Origin: CAWEQO01 sp963811225
GTDB taxonomy: Bacteria; Chloroflexota; Anaerolineae; Anaerolineales; Anaerolineaceae
Direction: 5' to 3'
Length of the DNA stretch: 64,000 nucleotides
Assembly (NCBI GenBank): GCA_963811225.1
Contig: CAWEQO010000005.1
Location: 132,259 to 196,258 of the forward strand
Shown here in pieces: positions 26,134-34,707 of this stretch. Below the pieces are notes generated by a model that saw only the letters and a program-made list of their open reading frames with translations, made no database searches and was not told where the DNA came from. The position numbers and the translations under genes were made by a program. Numbering within the stretch: position 1 is the first letter of the stretch; each line of letters begins with the position of its first letter.

Positions 26134-27132
26134 AGGATTTCCAAGATCTGGTTGAAGTTATCACAATAGGCATCGCACAGCGGCCTGGCCCCGCTTTCTT
26201 CGATATTGCCGCCGGACATGCCAATGACGGGGAAGCCCGCCAGGCGCACGGAGCAGACTCCTGCGCCGCTGTCTTCGATGCCGACGACGGTCTGGCGCTC
26301 TTCGAAGGGGATGCCCAGGCCGACCCGGCTGACTTCTGCATACAACCAGGGGTGGGGCTTGGGCGAGAGCTCGCCCAGGGTGCCGGGTTGGCCGCTGCGC
26401 AGGGGGTATCCGGCGGTGATGATGGCGTCGTAGAAGTCCTCGGGGCTGCCCAGGCCGAGGGAGCGGAAGGCCGCCAGGATCTCGGGATAGGCTTTTTCGT
26501 GCAGCCCGCTGGTTACCAGGCCGATCTTGAGGCCGCGGTCTTTGAGCGCCAGCAGGAAGTCTTTGAGGCCGGGAGCCGGTTGGAAGGCGTTCGAGCGGCC
26601 CTTGCCCTCCAGGATGGCCTGCATCTCTCGGTGGGTGTGCTCGAAGTAGAACTCGCGCGCCCGCTCCAGGGATTCGTCCGGGCAGTACTTGTCGATGCAG
26701 TACTGCAGGTGCTCGGACACACTGTGACCGGAGACAAACGGCAGGTCCTGGTCTTGCAATTCGAAGCGCGGGTCGTCCAGCAGCGAGGCGGTGGTCATTT
26801 GGATGATCCAGACCCAAAAGCCCTCGCTGCGCACGCTCGTGCCGTCCAGGTCCATCAAGACAGCCTGGACGGGCCGTTCCAGTTGGACCGGGTGGACCGG
26901 GTAGTAAGCGGGGTAGCCGAGAGCCGAGTTGACCAGCGCAAGGGTGTGGCTGCGAAAGGCGATGAACTCCAGCTTGCGGTCAGCGATGGTGGTGATGGAG
27001 GTGACGCCGTTCTTGCCGATCTCGAAGCGCCCGTCGGAGCTTTCGGTCAGCGCGAATCAACTCATCTTCCAGGCTGAATTTCCCCAGCCCGGGAATGGTC
27101 ACCAGATTTTCGATTGTGCTGTAGTGGTTCAT
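26124..27132 (-). CDS. HAD hydrolase with N-terminal extension (frameshifted)
   Basis: The strong start is the ATG at 27132 with AAGGAG six bases upstream. The reading frame runs through GLGKFSLEDELI, breaks near 27049-27056, then continues in another frame as TESSDGRFEIGKNGVTSITT and on to AVLMDLDGTSVRSEGFW. Total length is about 335 residues. The HAD core has nucleophile MDLDGT, motif II GLVTSGLHEK, motif III in LSPKPHPWLY and motif IV GIEDSGAG, with an alpha-helical cap as in phosphoglycolate phosphatase-like proteins. The 90-residue N-terminal domain is unusual and unrecognised. It ends in the 26058 palindrome. It lies downstream of a glycosyltransferase operon, so a sugar phosphate substrate is possible. 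Confidence 0.78.
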
Positions 27133-27196
27133 TGTGTCTCCTTTCGTGTGATTGACTTCTTCCTGGGACGAGGGTAGAACCTCAGCGCCGTTCATT

Positions 27197-28374
27197 CTAA
27201 CTCTTCCGGTCATCGATCCAATCGCCGGGCGGGAGTGCATGTGAACGCTGGTAAGCAGTTCTTCTGCGGCGCCGACCACCTGATCCACGCGAATATGCTG
27301 CAGGCAGGTGTAGCCGATGGGGCATTCGGGGACGTCGCAGGGGCGACAGGGCACCGGATGGGCCAGGACGCGCACGGGGCCGTCGTTGAGCGGGCCGTTG
27401 CGCTCGGGGTCGCCGCCGCCGAAAATCACCACGGTGGGCGTTTTGAACACGTAACCGAGGTGAGCTGGGCCGGTGTCATTGGTGACAAGCAGATCAAGCT
27501 GGTGGATCACCCCGCACAGCTCGGCCAGGGAGGTGCGCCCGGCCAGGTTGAGAGAAGCGACTCCAGCATCGTCGAGGGCCCCGGCGGTGGAGTCCCGGTC
27601 ACGTTCTTCGCCAAGGATGATGGCTGTGCCGCCAAATTTGCGCTGCAGTTTGCGCATCACCAGAGAAAAGCGTTCCAGGGGCCAGCGGCGGGTGCGGTCG
27701 CGGGCGGATGGGTGGATGCCGATCCAGGGAGCGGGGGCGGCGTCCAACAGGCGCAGGCCGGCGCGGATGTCCGAACTTCGCAGGGCCAGCTCGGGGCAGC
27801 GTCCATCAGGCCCGGCGCCCAGGAAGGTGGTCATGGCCAGGGCGCGGTCCACCTCGTACCCCTCGTCAGGAATGGGCAGGGCGGCGTCCAGGCGGCCGGG
27901 CGGATCGTCTGGTCGGACGTACCCGGCGTTGTAACTTGCGCCCAGCATCAGGGTGAAGGGGTTGGTGTAGACGCCTGAGCCCTGCATCTGTATCGCCAGG
28001 TCGTAGCCTTCGGCTTGCATGGCCTCGAAGAAGGCCAGGGTCTTGCCGGGCTCGAAGAGCTGGTCGGCCAGGCCGGGGTAACCGGGGAACGGCACGCATC
28101 GGTCGATGGAGGGGCAGCGCTCTGCCAGGTCTTGCAGCATTGGCAGCGTGATCACATCGATGCGAGCGTCCGGCAGGGCGCGGCGCAAAGCCCGGAAGGC
28201 CGGGGTGGCGTTGATGAAATCGCCGATGCGCGAGGCCCGCAGGACGGCCACTTTCCGAGGCGGCTCCGGCAGGCGCTGCAGCAGGCCGGGCTCGAAGGGG
28301 TCGAAGCGGCGCTCGACGCGCAGCGGGTTCTGGGTCTGTTCCGGACGCTGCAAGGAGCTGCCGGCCGTCATCAT
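27197..28374 (-). CDS. GT9 glycosyltransferase (second copy), 3-prime end uncertain
   Basis: ADP-heptose:LPS heptosyltransferase-like enzyme. KVAVLRASRIGDFINATPAF is the N-terminal loop, and TNDTGPAHLGYVFKTPTVVIFGG is the nucleotide-sugar site. Cys pairs in CRPCDVPECPIGYTC are typical of GT9. The ATG at 28374 overlaps the stop of the upstream GT9 (ATGA), so they are coupled. In the given sequence no stop separates it from the HAD gene: the frame runs into the HAD reading frame to 26980. One inserted base near 27240 would instead end it as PPGDWIDDRKS at 27197, a natural length of about 392 residues. I used that end as the best guess. Confidence 0.8.
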
Positions 28375-29465
28375 GCCCACGCTTTCTCTCGCGGTCCAAG
28401 CAGGCTGCGAGCCTGGGTGAGAACTTCCTCCGGTTGGACGCTGTCCACAAAGGACGCCGAGTGCTCGCAGTGGCCGTACATAGTGTTGACGCCGCATACC
28501 GGGCAAGCCAACGTCCAGGAGAGCAAGGGGCGGTGGTTGGCGCGCCCGGCAGGACCGGCGTTGATCAGGTTACCGCACCAGAAGATACCGACGGTGGGCG
28601 CGCCCACCGCCTGGGCGAGATGCAGCGGCCCTGAATCGTTGCCAATGAACAGGTTGACCTGCGAAAGCAAACCGGTCAGTCCGCCCAACGAAAGCCGCCC
28701 GCACATGTTTTCCAGCGGGGCAGAGGTAGAGGCCAGGATCTGATCGACGAGATCACGGTCGGTGGATGCGCCGGTGAGGATCACCCGGGCGCCGTCCGCG
28801 GTGAGCGCCTCGCCCACCGCGGCGAACCGGCGCGGCGACCAACGCCGGCGACCGTCCCCTGCGCCGGGATGGATCACCACCAGCGGCCTTCCATCGATCT
28901 CCAGCAGCTCGGCGGCTTCGGCCCGGTCGGCATCGGTCACTTGCAGGGCGGGCTCAATGGACACCAGTGGGGCGCCGACCAGTGAGACCACCTCTAACAG
29001 CCGCAGGATCTCATGCTGGAAGTAGAGGTAGGGCACCGAAAAATCCAGCTCGGGAGCATCCGGGGTGCGCAGACCGGCGGTGATGCGGGCGCCCAGATTG
29101 AGCAGGAAGGGGTTCGAGTTACGCCCTCCGCCGTGCAGCTGCAGGGCGAGATCGAATTTCTCGGCGCGCATCTGCTCGAAGAAATCGTCCTGGTCTTTGG
29201 CGGCGTTGGGATTCTCCGGTTCCCAATCCACGGCCTCGTTGACGCCGACGCTGTGGGGGGTGGGAATGACCCGGTCGAAGGGGCCGGGGCGGTTGAGCAG
29301 GAACAGGTGGTGCCATTCCTTGGCGAGCAGAACGATCTCGGCTTGCGGGTAGGCGTTGTGCAAGCCTTCCAAAGCGGGCAAGGCGAAGATAAAATCGCCC
29401 AGGCCGTTGGCCCGCAGAACCGCGATCTTTTGAATGCCGGGGATTGGGTGGGCTGTGTTGTTCAT
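28371..29465 (-). CDS. GT9 glycosyltransferase (first copy)
   Basis: Cytosolic, membrane-associated glycosyltransferase of 364 residues. KIAVLRANGLGDFIFALPAL and LFIGNDSGPLHLAQAVGAPT are the GT9 signatures. The His in VIHPGAGDGRRRWSP lies where donor phosphate binds. Heptosyltransferases act on LPS core, but no LPS genes are here, so the acceptor may be another cell-surface glycan. Its start overlaps the stop of the GT2 gene (ATGA), and its stop overlaps the next GT9 start. Confidence 0.9.
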   Translation of the reverse strand: MNNTAHPIPGIQKIAVLRANGLGDFIFALPALEGLHNAYPQAEIVLLAKEWHHLFLLNRPGPFDRVIPTPHSVGVNEAVDWEPENPNAAKDQDDFFEQMRAEKFDLALQLHGGGRNSNPFLLNLGARITAGLRTPDAPELDFSVPYLYFQHEILRLLEVVSLVGAPLVSIEPALQVTDADRAEAAELLEIDGRPLVVIHPGAGDGRRRWSPRRFAAVGEALTADGARVILTGASTDRDLVDQILASTSAPLENMCGRLSLGGLTGLLSQVNLFIGNDSGPLHLAQAVGAPTVGIFWCGNLINAGPAGRANHRPLLSWTLACPVCGVNTMYGHCEHSASFVDSVQPEEVLTQARSLLGPREKAWA

Positions 29466-30301
29466 ACGCCCAGCTCCGGCGCAAACTTCTCGATCATTTC
29501 CGGCAGCAGGTCCATGGCGTGACCGTCGACGGTGCCTTTTGGGTTCAGCACGGTGGACGGCAGCTCAGAATGGTAAGTGCCGGAGGGGATAATGGCTGCC
29601 CCTCCCCAGCGCCGCATCAACAAGTTTTGCACGAGCACCTCTTCTCCTGAGTGGTAGCGAGGCAGACGATCCCAGAAGGAGTAGCCGCCCACCTCCAACA
29701 GCTTTTCGCGTTCATAGAGGATGCAGGAGGCGACCCAGGCGACCTTGTAGAGTCGGGATTCGCCAGGCTGCAAGTTCTTGCTGACGTGGTAGAGGTTAGC
29801 GGCCCGGTGGAGCTGGTTGCGCTCCCAGGCGGGTGTGCCAGGCTCTACCGCTTCAGGCTGGACGGGCCCCTCCCAGTACTCGATCAGCTGTTGATTGGGG
29901 CGGATGTCCTTGCAGTAGGACAGGCCATTCGGGAAGGCGCCGATGAAGCCGGCTTGGGTCTCTTCCAGCGCTTCAACCAACCGGCCAAGCACCCACGGTT
30001 CCATCCAGACATCATCGTCCAGGTAGAGCACATATTGGGCTTTGGCCTGGCACAGCAAGAAATTGCGCTGTTCGGCGATGCCTTTGGAAGGCAGGCGGTA
30101 GTGCCACTCCCAGGATGAGTCTCCGGCTTCGATGATCCGCAGCAGCGATTGGACGACCAGCGAGCTGCGCGCCGGGGCCAGGCTTTGGTCGGACACAATC
30201 AAGTGATAATCGTGGTAATCTTGCCCGGCCACTCCAGACAGGGAATAGATCAACGATTCAGGCCGGTTGTTGGTTGGCAGTAAAATATCGACTGCAGGCA
30301 T
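29462..30301 (-). CDS. GT2 glycosyltransferase (copy 1)
   Basis: GT-A fold inverting transferase of 279 residues. ILLPTNNRPESLIYSL begins the nucleotide-binding sheet, VLYLDDDVWMEPWVL carries the DxD metal motif, and YHSGEEVLVQNLL supplies the base region. Internal features such as RRGMAEQ or KGIAEQRNFLL are shared with the paralogue at 31519-32388. Genes around it suggest a role in decorating a surface polymer or protein. Confidence 0.9.
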   Translation of the reverse strand: MPAVDILLPTNNRPESLIYSLSGVAGQDYHDYHLIVSDQSLAPARSSLVVQSLLRIIEAGDSSWEWHYRLPSKGIAEQRNFLLCQAKAQYVLYLDDDVWMEPWVLGRLVEALEETQAGFIGAFPNGLSYCKDIRPNQQLIEYWEGPVQPEAVEPGTPAWERNQLHRAANLYHVSKNLQPGESRLYKVAWVASCILYEREKLLEVGGYSFWDRLPRYHSGEEVLVQNLLMRRWGGAAIIPSGTYHSELPSTVLNPKGTVDGHAMDLLPEMIEKFAPELGV

Positions 30302-30412
30302 TCTTCAACTCCATTCCGATCACAGATAATGGTCACGATACAGGGATTGCAACGGCGCAAGCTGGACGCTTTTGAGATCAAGGGCGCAGATGCCAGAGCC
30401 GTTGCAACCCGG

Positions 30413-31420
30413 TTAAAACACGCCGCGATAAATCGAGCAGGAGGCGCACATGGGGTGCGGCTCGTCGTAAGACAGCTGCCGGCGGAACTCCTGGTACGCT
30501 TCACCGTTCCAAACCTCTTCCAGGTTGTCCCCGGTTGCTAGGCCGAAGTTGATCAGCTCGGGCGTGGACACCATACAGCAGGGCATCATGTAGCCCTGGA
30601 AGCTGATGTACGCGCCGGTCCAGGGCCAATCGCAGCGCTGGCGTCCGGGCGTACCGGGTGGGTGCAAGCGCAGGCGGGTAGGCGGCAGGCGCAGCTTGAG
30701 ACCACGCTGCTCGGCGTGAGAGCGGGCCTCGTTGAACCAGGATTCCACGGTTTGAGGGTCTTCTCCCAGCAGACTTTGCTGGTCGACGTACTCGTGCAGG
30801 GGACGGAACTTCTCGGTGTAGCTGGCCTCGCCGAAATCGTGGCTCAATTGCTGGACGAAGACCTCCTCGATGTCGAAGCGAGAGGCCAGATCGACCAGCT
30901 CGGGCAGCTCGGCCAGGTTCTGGCGCATGATCACCATGACCATTTTGAGCTTGGGCAATTCGCTGCCCATACGGTCGCGGGTCTCCTGGAGCAGTGCCAG
31001 GTTGGCCAGCACCTTGTCGTAGCGGGCGTTGACGCGAATGGCCTCGTAGGTCTCCTTACGGGCGCCGTCGATCGAGAAGAACACCCCTTCCAGGCCGGAG
31101 GTCACGCAGGCTTCGGCGCGGCGCTTGTTGAGCAAGGTCAGATTGGTATTGGTGGTGACGTGGATGCCCTTGCCGCGAGCGTAGCCGACCATGTCGAAGA
31201 AGCGCGGATGCAGCATCGGCTCGCCCAGGCCCTGCAAGTGCAGGGTTTCGAGGTTCTCGAACTGATCGATTAGGCCGGTAAACAGGTCGTAGTCCATATA
31301 CTTCTGTGTACCGTGCAGTGGGCGGTCGTCACGAAAGTTGATCGGGCACATTTTGCAACGCAAGTTGCACTGGCCGACCGGTTCGATTTGTACGTAGGAT
31401 GGGGTTGGAACGTGTTCCAT
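30413..31420 (-). CDS. Radical SAM/SPASM protein
   Basis: Radical SAM enzyme of 335 residues. The 4Fe-4S cysteines are in CNLRCKMC, the GxxE-like GLGEPMLHP and the beta-strand signals FFSIDGARKET follow. The C-terminal SPASM region has cysteines in CDWPW, CCMVST and CASCSIY, enough for an auxiliary cluster. Relatives are found in peptide maturation and in glycan or sugar modification. Its placement between two GT2 genes suggests tailoring of a sugar or a glycosylated peptide, but no precursor peptide is visible. Confidence 0.88.
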   Translation of the reverse strand: MEHVPTPSYVQIEPVGQCNLRCKMCPINFRDDRPLHGTQKYMDYDLFTGLIDQFENLETLHLQGLGEPMLHPRFFDMVGYARGKGIHVTTNTNLTLLNKRRAEACVTSGLEGVFFSIDGARKETYEAIRVNARYDKVLANLALLQETRDRMGSELPKLKMVMVIMRQNLAELPELVDLASRFDIEEVFVQQLSHDFGEASYTEKFRPLHEYVDQQSLLGEDPQTVESWFNEARSHAEQRGLKLRLPPTRLRLHPPGTPGRQRCDWPWTGAYISFQGYMMPCCMVSTPELINFGLATGDNLEEVWNGEAYQEFRRQLSYDEPHPMCASCSIYRGVF

Positions 31421-31518
31421 TCAGCTTTACCAGTATTCCATTTCTAGCGGAGAGTCCGCTGGGATTCTCGGGCGCAGCCAATGCGGCCCAAGGTGGAGGT
31501 GCCGTATCGAGGCCAGGT

Positions 31519-32388
31519 TCAATGGCTCATCATTTTCCAAGGAGGAGGCGCTGCTGGTCCCGCTTCGACGTCAATGGTCAACGTCTTTGGAGCATCGATC
31601 GAGCGGTTGGGCAGGGTAGTGGGCAGCTCCTGGTGGTATACGCCGGAGGGGACCAGGCCGCAGCCGCCATAGGCATCCATCACGCGCAGCTGGGCCAGCA
31701 CGTCCTCTCCGGCGTGCTCGACCGGCAGGTCTTTCCAGAAGGAGAAACCACCCACGCTGAGCAGCTTGGCGCGATCGTAGAGGATGCAGCCGCCGATCCA
31801 GGCCACTTTGTACTTGCGGGGCCGTCCGGGCGTCAAGCCATATTTTCGTTGGATGTGGTACAGATTGGCGGCGTTGTGCAAGCGGTAGCGCTCCCACTGG
31901 GGTGTGCCGGGGCGCACCTGTTCGGGCTGCACCGGGCCGTTCCAGAACTCGATCTTCTGCTCCCCCGGGCGAACATCATCGACGTAGCTCAAACCGATCA
32001 CGGCGCTGCCTGTGAAGCCGCACTCTTCCTCCTGGATTGCGTTGAGCAAGTTCTCGATGACCCAGGGTTCGAGGATCAGATCGTCGTCCAGGAACAGAAC
32101 GTAGGGCGCGTGCGCCTGTTCGAGCAGGAACTGGCGCTGTTCGGCCATGCCGCGGCGCGGCAGGTGGCGCTCATAACCTACGGCATTTCCGTGGGTGTGC
32201 AGCACGTTCAGCACCGCTTTGAATTCACCCGTCTGGAGCGACCCGATATCCTCTGTTTGATCAGAGATCAGGATGTTGAAGTCGCGTATCGACTGTGATA
32301 TGAGACTGGTCAGGGTGACAGCAAGCGCTGCTGGACGGTTATAAGTTGGGATTAGTACGTCTACCAGCGTGTCCATGTGCTTGCGCAA
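31519..32388 (-). CDS. GT2 glycosyltransferase (copy 2)
   Basis: Paralogue of the protein at 29462-30301, 289 residues. VLIPTYNRPAALAVTLTSL begins the fold, VLFLDDDLILEPWVI is the metal motif, and VEHAGEDVLAQLRV contains the catalytic Asp or Glu. Both copies share WNGPVQPEQVRPGTPQWE. The TTG at 32388 has AAGGA six bases upstream; the ATG at 32376 lacks a ribosome site. It is the first gene of the minus-strand glycosylation cluster, and a stress-type operator candidate lies 105-150 bases upstream. Confidence 0.9.
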   Translation of the reverse strand: MRKHMDTLVDVLIPTYNRPAALAVTLTSLISQSIRDFNILISDQTEDIGSLQTGEFKAVLNVLHTHGNAVGYERHLPRRGMAEQRQFLLEQAHAPYVLFLDDDLILEPWVIENLLNAIQEEECGFTGSAVIGLSYVDDVRPGEQKIEFWNGPVQPEQVRPGTPQWERYRLHNAANLYHIQRKYGLTPGRPRKYKVAWIGGCILYDRAKLLSVGGFSFWKDLPVEHAGEDVLAQLRVMDAYGGCGLVPSGVYHQELPTTLPNRSIDAPKTLTIDVEAGPAAPPPWKMMSH

Positions 32389-32492
32389 AGATGATCCTTT
32401 GTTTTGAGTTTGAAGTGTCCCCCCAAATCTAAAACTCGATGGAATGACTCCACTTCCTTTTTACTATACCGTCGCTTCTTCACAGGAACAAC

Positions 32493-32536
32493 GGGGGAAA
32501 TTCCTACGAAGAGGTAGGGATAATCCTATCTCATCG
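32493..32536 (-). promoter_or_regulatory. Candidate stress-regulon operator, copy 4
   Basis: Reads GGGGGAAATTCCTAC at 32493-32507 and GGTAGGGATAATCCTATC at 32513-32530, with GGG cores 22 bases apart. It matches copy 1 closely along its length. It lies 105-148 bases upstream of the GT2 start and 170 bases from the divergent operon at 32710. Confidence 0.5.
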
Positions 32537-32639
32537 TCAGAGGTGTAAATTGATAGGTTCTTTGGCTGTTTGCAGGCTGAGCCGGGTTATCATCGTCGGG
32601 CGCATTCCCTTACAGTTCTGATAGCATTTATTATATTGC

Positions 32640-32668
32640 TTGCTTCTCCTCCGTAAGGAACGTAAAAT
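32640..32668 (+). promoter_or_regulatory. Possible promoter of the diterpenoid operon
   Basis: TTGCTT at 32640-32645 and TAAAAT at 32663-32668 are 17 bases apart, 42 bases upstream of the first ATG at 32710. The -35 box is imperfect, so the assignment is tentative. Confidence 0.35.
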
Positions 32669-32709
32669 GTATTCACCGAGTGGGTCTTAGACAATTTTAA
32701 TTGATCACA

Positions 32710-33750
32710 ATGATGAATTTTCATGTTCGCGTTGCACGAAGCATCGAAGAGATTGGGCAAGCAGCATGGGATCGATGCAGCCAGAGACGTCCTTTTAGCA
32801 GTTTTCGTTGGTACTCATTTTGTCAGACAGTTTTATCGGATAACCCGGCCATTCATATCCAGGTGGAGGATGGCGAGGTACCCGTGGGGCGCGCAAGTTT
32901 CTGGTTGATGCGGCATGAGGCACTGCCGCTCCCGTCCTGGCTGCAGCCGGTCACTCAGGCGGCATTCCGGCGCTGGCCGCTGTGCGTCTGCCGCTCGCCG
33001 GTTGCCAACCGCTCCGGGTTGATCCTGCCCGATCCGTCGCTGCAGGCGGCTGTGCTGCAAGCCATCACCGGCGCAATCGCCGACCTGGCGAGCGCAGAGC
33101 GCGCTTCCTTTGTGCTTTACGACTACCTGGACCAGGCGATGCGAGACTTGCAGGCGCAGAAGGATGGGTTGAACTGGCTGCCGGTGGCAGACCCAAGCAC
33201 CACATTGAAGATCGGCTGGACGGAATTCGAGGAGTACCTGGAAGGCCTGGGCAAGTCGGCCAGGAAGGATTACCGCCGGCACGCCAACCGGGCTGCGGAT
33301 CTGCGCCTTGAAATCACGCGCCGGCGCCAGGCGCCCGACCTGGAGGAGGCGCTGCCGCTGATCCGGGCGGTGGAGGAGCGGCATGAGAATGCGCCCCTGC
33401 ACTACGTGCGGGCGGCGCTGGAGCACTTCTGGATGGTGGATGGCATCTGGATCGAGGCGCGGGTGGAAGGGCGGCTGGTGGGCTGTGGGCTGTTGCTCCA
33501 AGACGGCGATGCCATGGTGGCGACCTTGCTGGGCCTGGACTACCAGGTGAAGTACGTTTACTTCCAGATCATCTACGAAGCGATCCGCTGCGCCATCGAA
33601 CGGGGCGCAACGACGCTGTATGCCGGCAGCGGCGCTTACGATTTGAAGCGCCGCCTGGGATTTGAACTGGATGAGAATAACCTGATCGCTTATGCTGGAA
33701 CGAACCCGGTTTCCGCGGCGCTCGGATCTTTAGGAAAATACTTTGTATAG
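32710..33750 (+). CDS. FemAB/GNAT-like acyltransferase
   Basis: A 346-residue protein of the FemX/FemAB-like GNAT group. The C-terminal half (about 170-320) carries KSARKDYRRHANRAADLRLE and MVATLLGLDYQVKYVYFQ, typical of the Acetyltransf-6/FemAB fold that transfers aminoacyl or acyl groups. There is no signal peptide. It begins an operon and is followed after nine bases by an Rv3378c-like diterpene synthase. Here it may attach an aminoacyl or acyl group to a diterpenoid, or serve cell-wall bridge synthesis. I see no direct evidence for either. ATG 32713 is an alternative start. Confidence 0.75.
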   Translation: MMNFHVRVARSIEEIGQAAWDRCSQRRPFSSFRWYSFCQTVLSDNPAIHIQVEDGEVPVGRASFWLMRHEALPLPSWLQPVTQAAFRRWPLCVCRSPVANRSGLILPDPSLQAAVLQAITGAIADLASAERASFVLYDYLDQAMRDLQAQKDGLNWLPVADPSTTLKIGWTEFEEYLEGLGKSARKDYRRHANRAADLRLEITRRRQAPDLEEALPLIRAVEERHENAPLHYVRAALEHFWMVDGIWIEARVEGRLVGCGLLLQDGDAMVATLLGLDYQVKYVYFQIIYEAIRCAIERGATTLYAGSGAYDLKRRLGFELDENNLIAYAGTNPVSAALGSLGKYFV

Positions 33751-33759
33751 AGCAAACAA

Positions 33760-34707
33760 ATGATCGAGCTTGAAACCTTCCTGAATCTGCCGGACGGAGA
33801 ACTGGCCGAAATGGTGCGCCGTCACGGTGAACAGGTGTGCGTGTTTCCGATCAACGGCACGCGGCGCTGGTTCCTCTTGGAGCACGCCGGCGATATGGGC
33901 GACGACCCGATCGAAGCGTATATGGAGTTCACCCGCAAACGAGAGATCGAGCAGTTCAAGATGATCTTCGATCACGGAGTTATCACGCTGCTCTCCCCCA
34001 TGTTTGGCTATGATTTGATGGAGCGGGGCGAGGTGTACATCGAGCGGGTCGGAGTAGACGGCCTGGAGTGTCTGGCGACCCACCCCGACTTCTTAGCGTT
34101 CTATGAAGAATTCGGGGTGCGGGTGCAGTTTTACGGTGATTTTCGCCGGGTGCTGGCGGGAACCCCATACGAGCCGCTGATCGATACTTTTGAGCGGGCG
34201 GCGGAGCGGACGGCAGTGAATCAGCGCTGTCGATTGTTTTATGGAGTATTCGCCAACGATGCAACCGAGCTGACCGCCGAATTGGGGATTGCGTATTTTC
34301 AGCAGCATGGCAAAGCGCCGGATCGCAAAGCGCTGGTGGAGATGGTCTATGGGGAGTACGTCAAGCCTGTGGACTTCTTCATCGGCTTCGACCGGTTCAG
34401 CGCCTTCGACATGCCGCTGCTGGCAACCGGGAGCGAAGATCTGTATTTTACAGCGGCTCCTTCGCCTTACTTGGATCGCGAACAACTGCGCCGAATCCTA
34501 TACGACCATCTCTACGCGCGGCGAGTTGAAGAGCAGGATTATGCTTCGATGCCCCGGAAAGACCTGGCCTGGATGCGCGCCTTTTACCAGCAAAACCAGG
34601 GGTGCATCCTGGGAGTTGGCGTGGTGCGCGGCGGGGTTTGGTATCCGCTGGGACAGGTGGAATGGCCGGATGGCGATGACCAACCGCCAGAAAGGGTGGA
34701 ATTGTGA
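33760..34707 (+). CDS. Rv3378c-like diterpene synthase / tuberculosinyl transferase homologue
   Basis: Cytosolic protein of 315 residues with the cis-prenyltransferase-like fold. It aligns along its whole length with M. tuberculosis Rv3378c, which makes tuberculosinol and 1-tuberculosinyladenosine from tuberculosinyl diphosphate. Shared stretches include VFPxxGTRRWF, VITLLSPMF, FYGDFRRVL, LFYGVFANDATE, YGEYVKPVDFFIGF and LRRILYDHLY. The residue equivalent to catalytic Asp34 is Asn here (PINGTRRW, residue 32). The partner cyclase starts within its stop (GTGA overlap), as expected for sequential enzymes. Product unknown; kolavelool-type or tuberculosinol-type diterpenoids are plausible. Confidence 0.85.
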   Translation: MIELETFLNLPDGELAEMVRRHGEQVCVFPINGTRRWFLLEHAGDMGDDPIEAYMEFTRKREIEQFKMIFDHGVITLLSPMFGYDLMERGEVYIERVGVDGLECLATHPDFLAFYEEFGVRVQFYGDFRRVLAGTPYEPLIDTFERAAERTAVNQRCRLFYGVFANDATELTAELGIAYFQQHGKAPDRKALVEMVYGEYVKPVDFFIGFDRFSAFDMPLLATGSEDLYFTAAPSPYLDREQLRRILYDHLYARRVEEQDYASMPRKDLAWMRAFYQQNQGCILGVGVVRGGVWYPLGQVEWPDGDDQPPERVEL

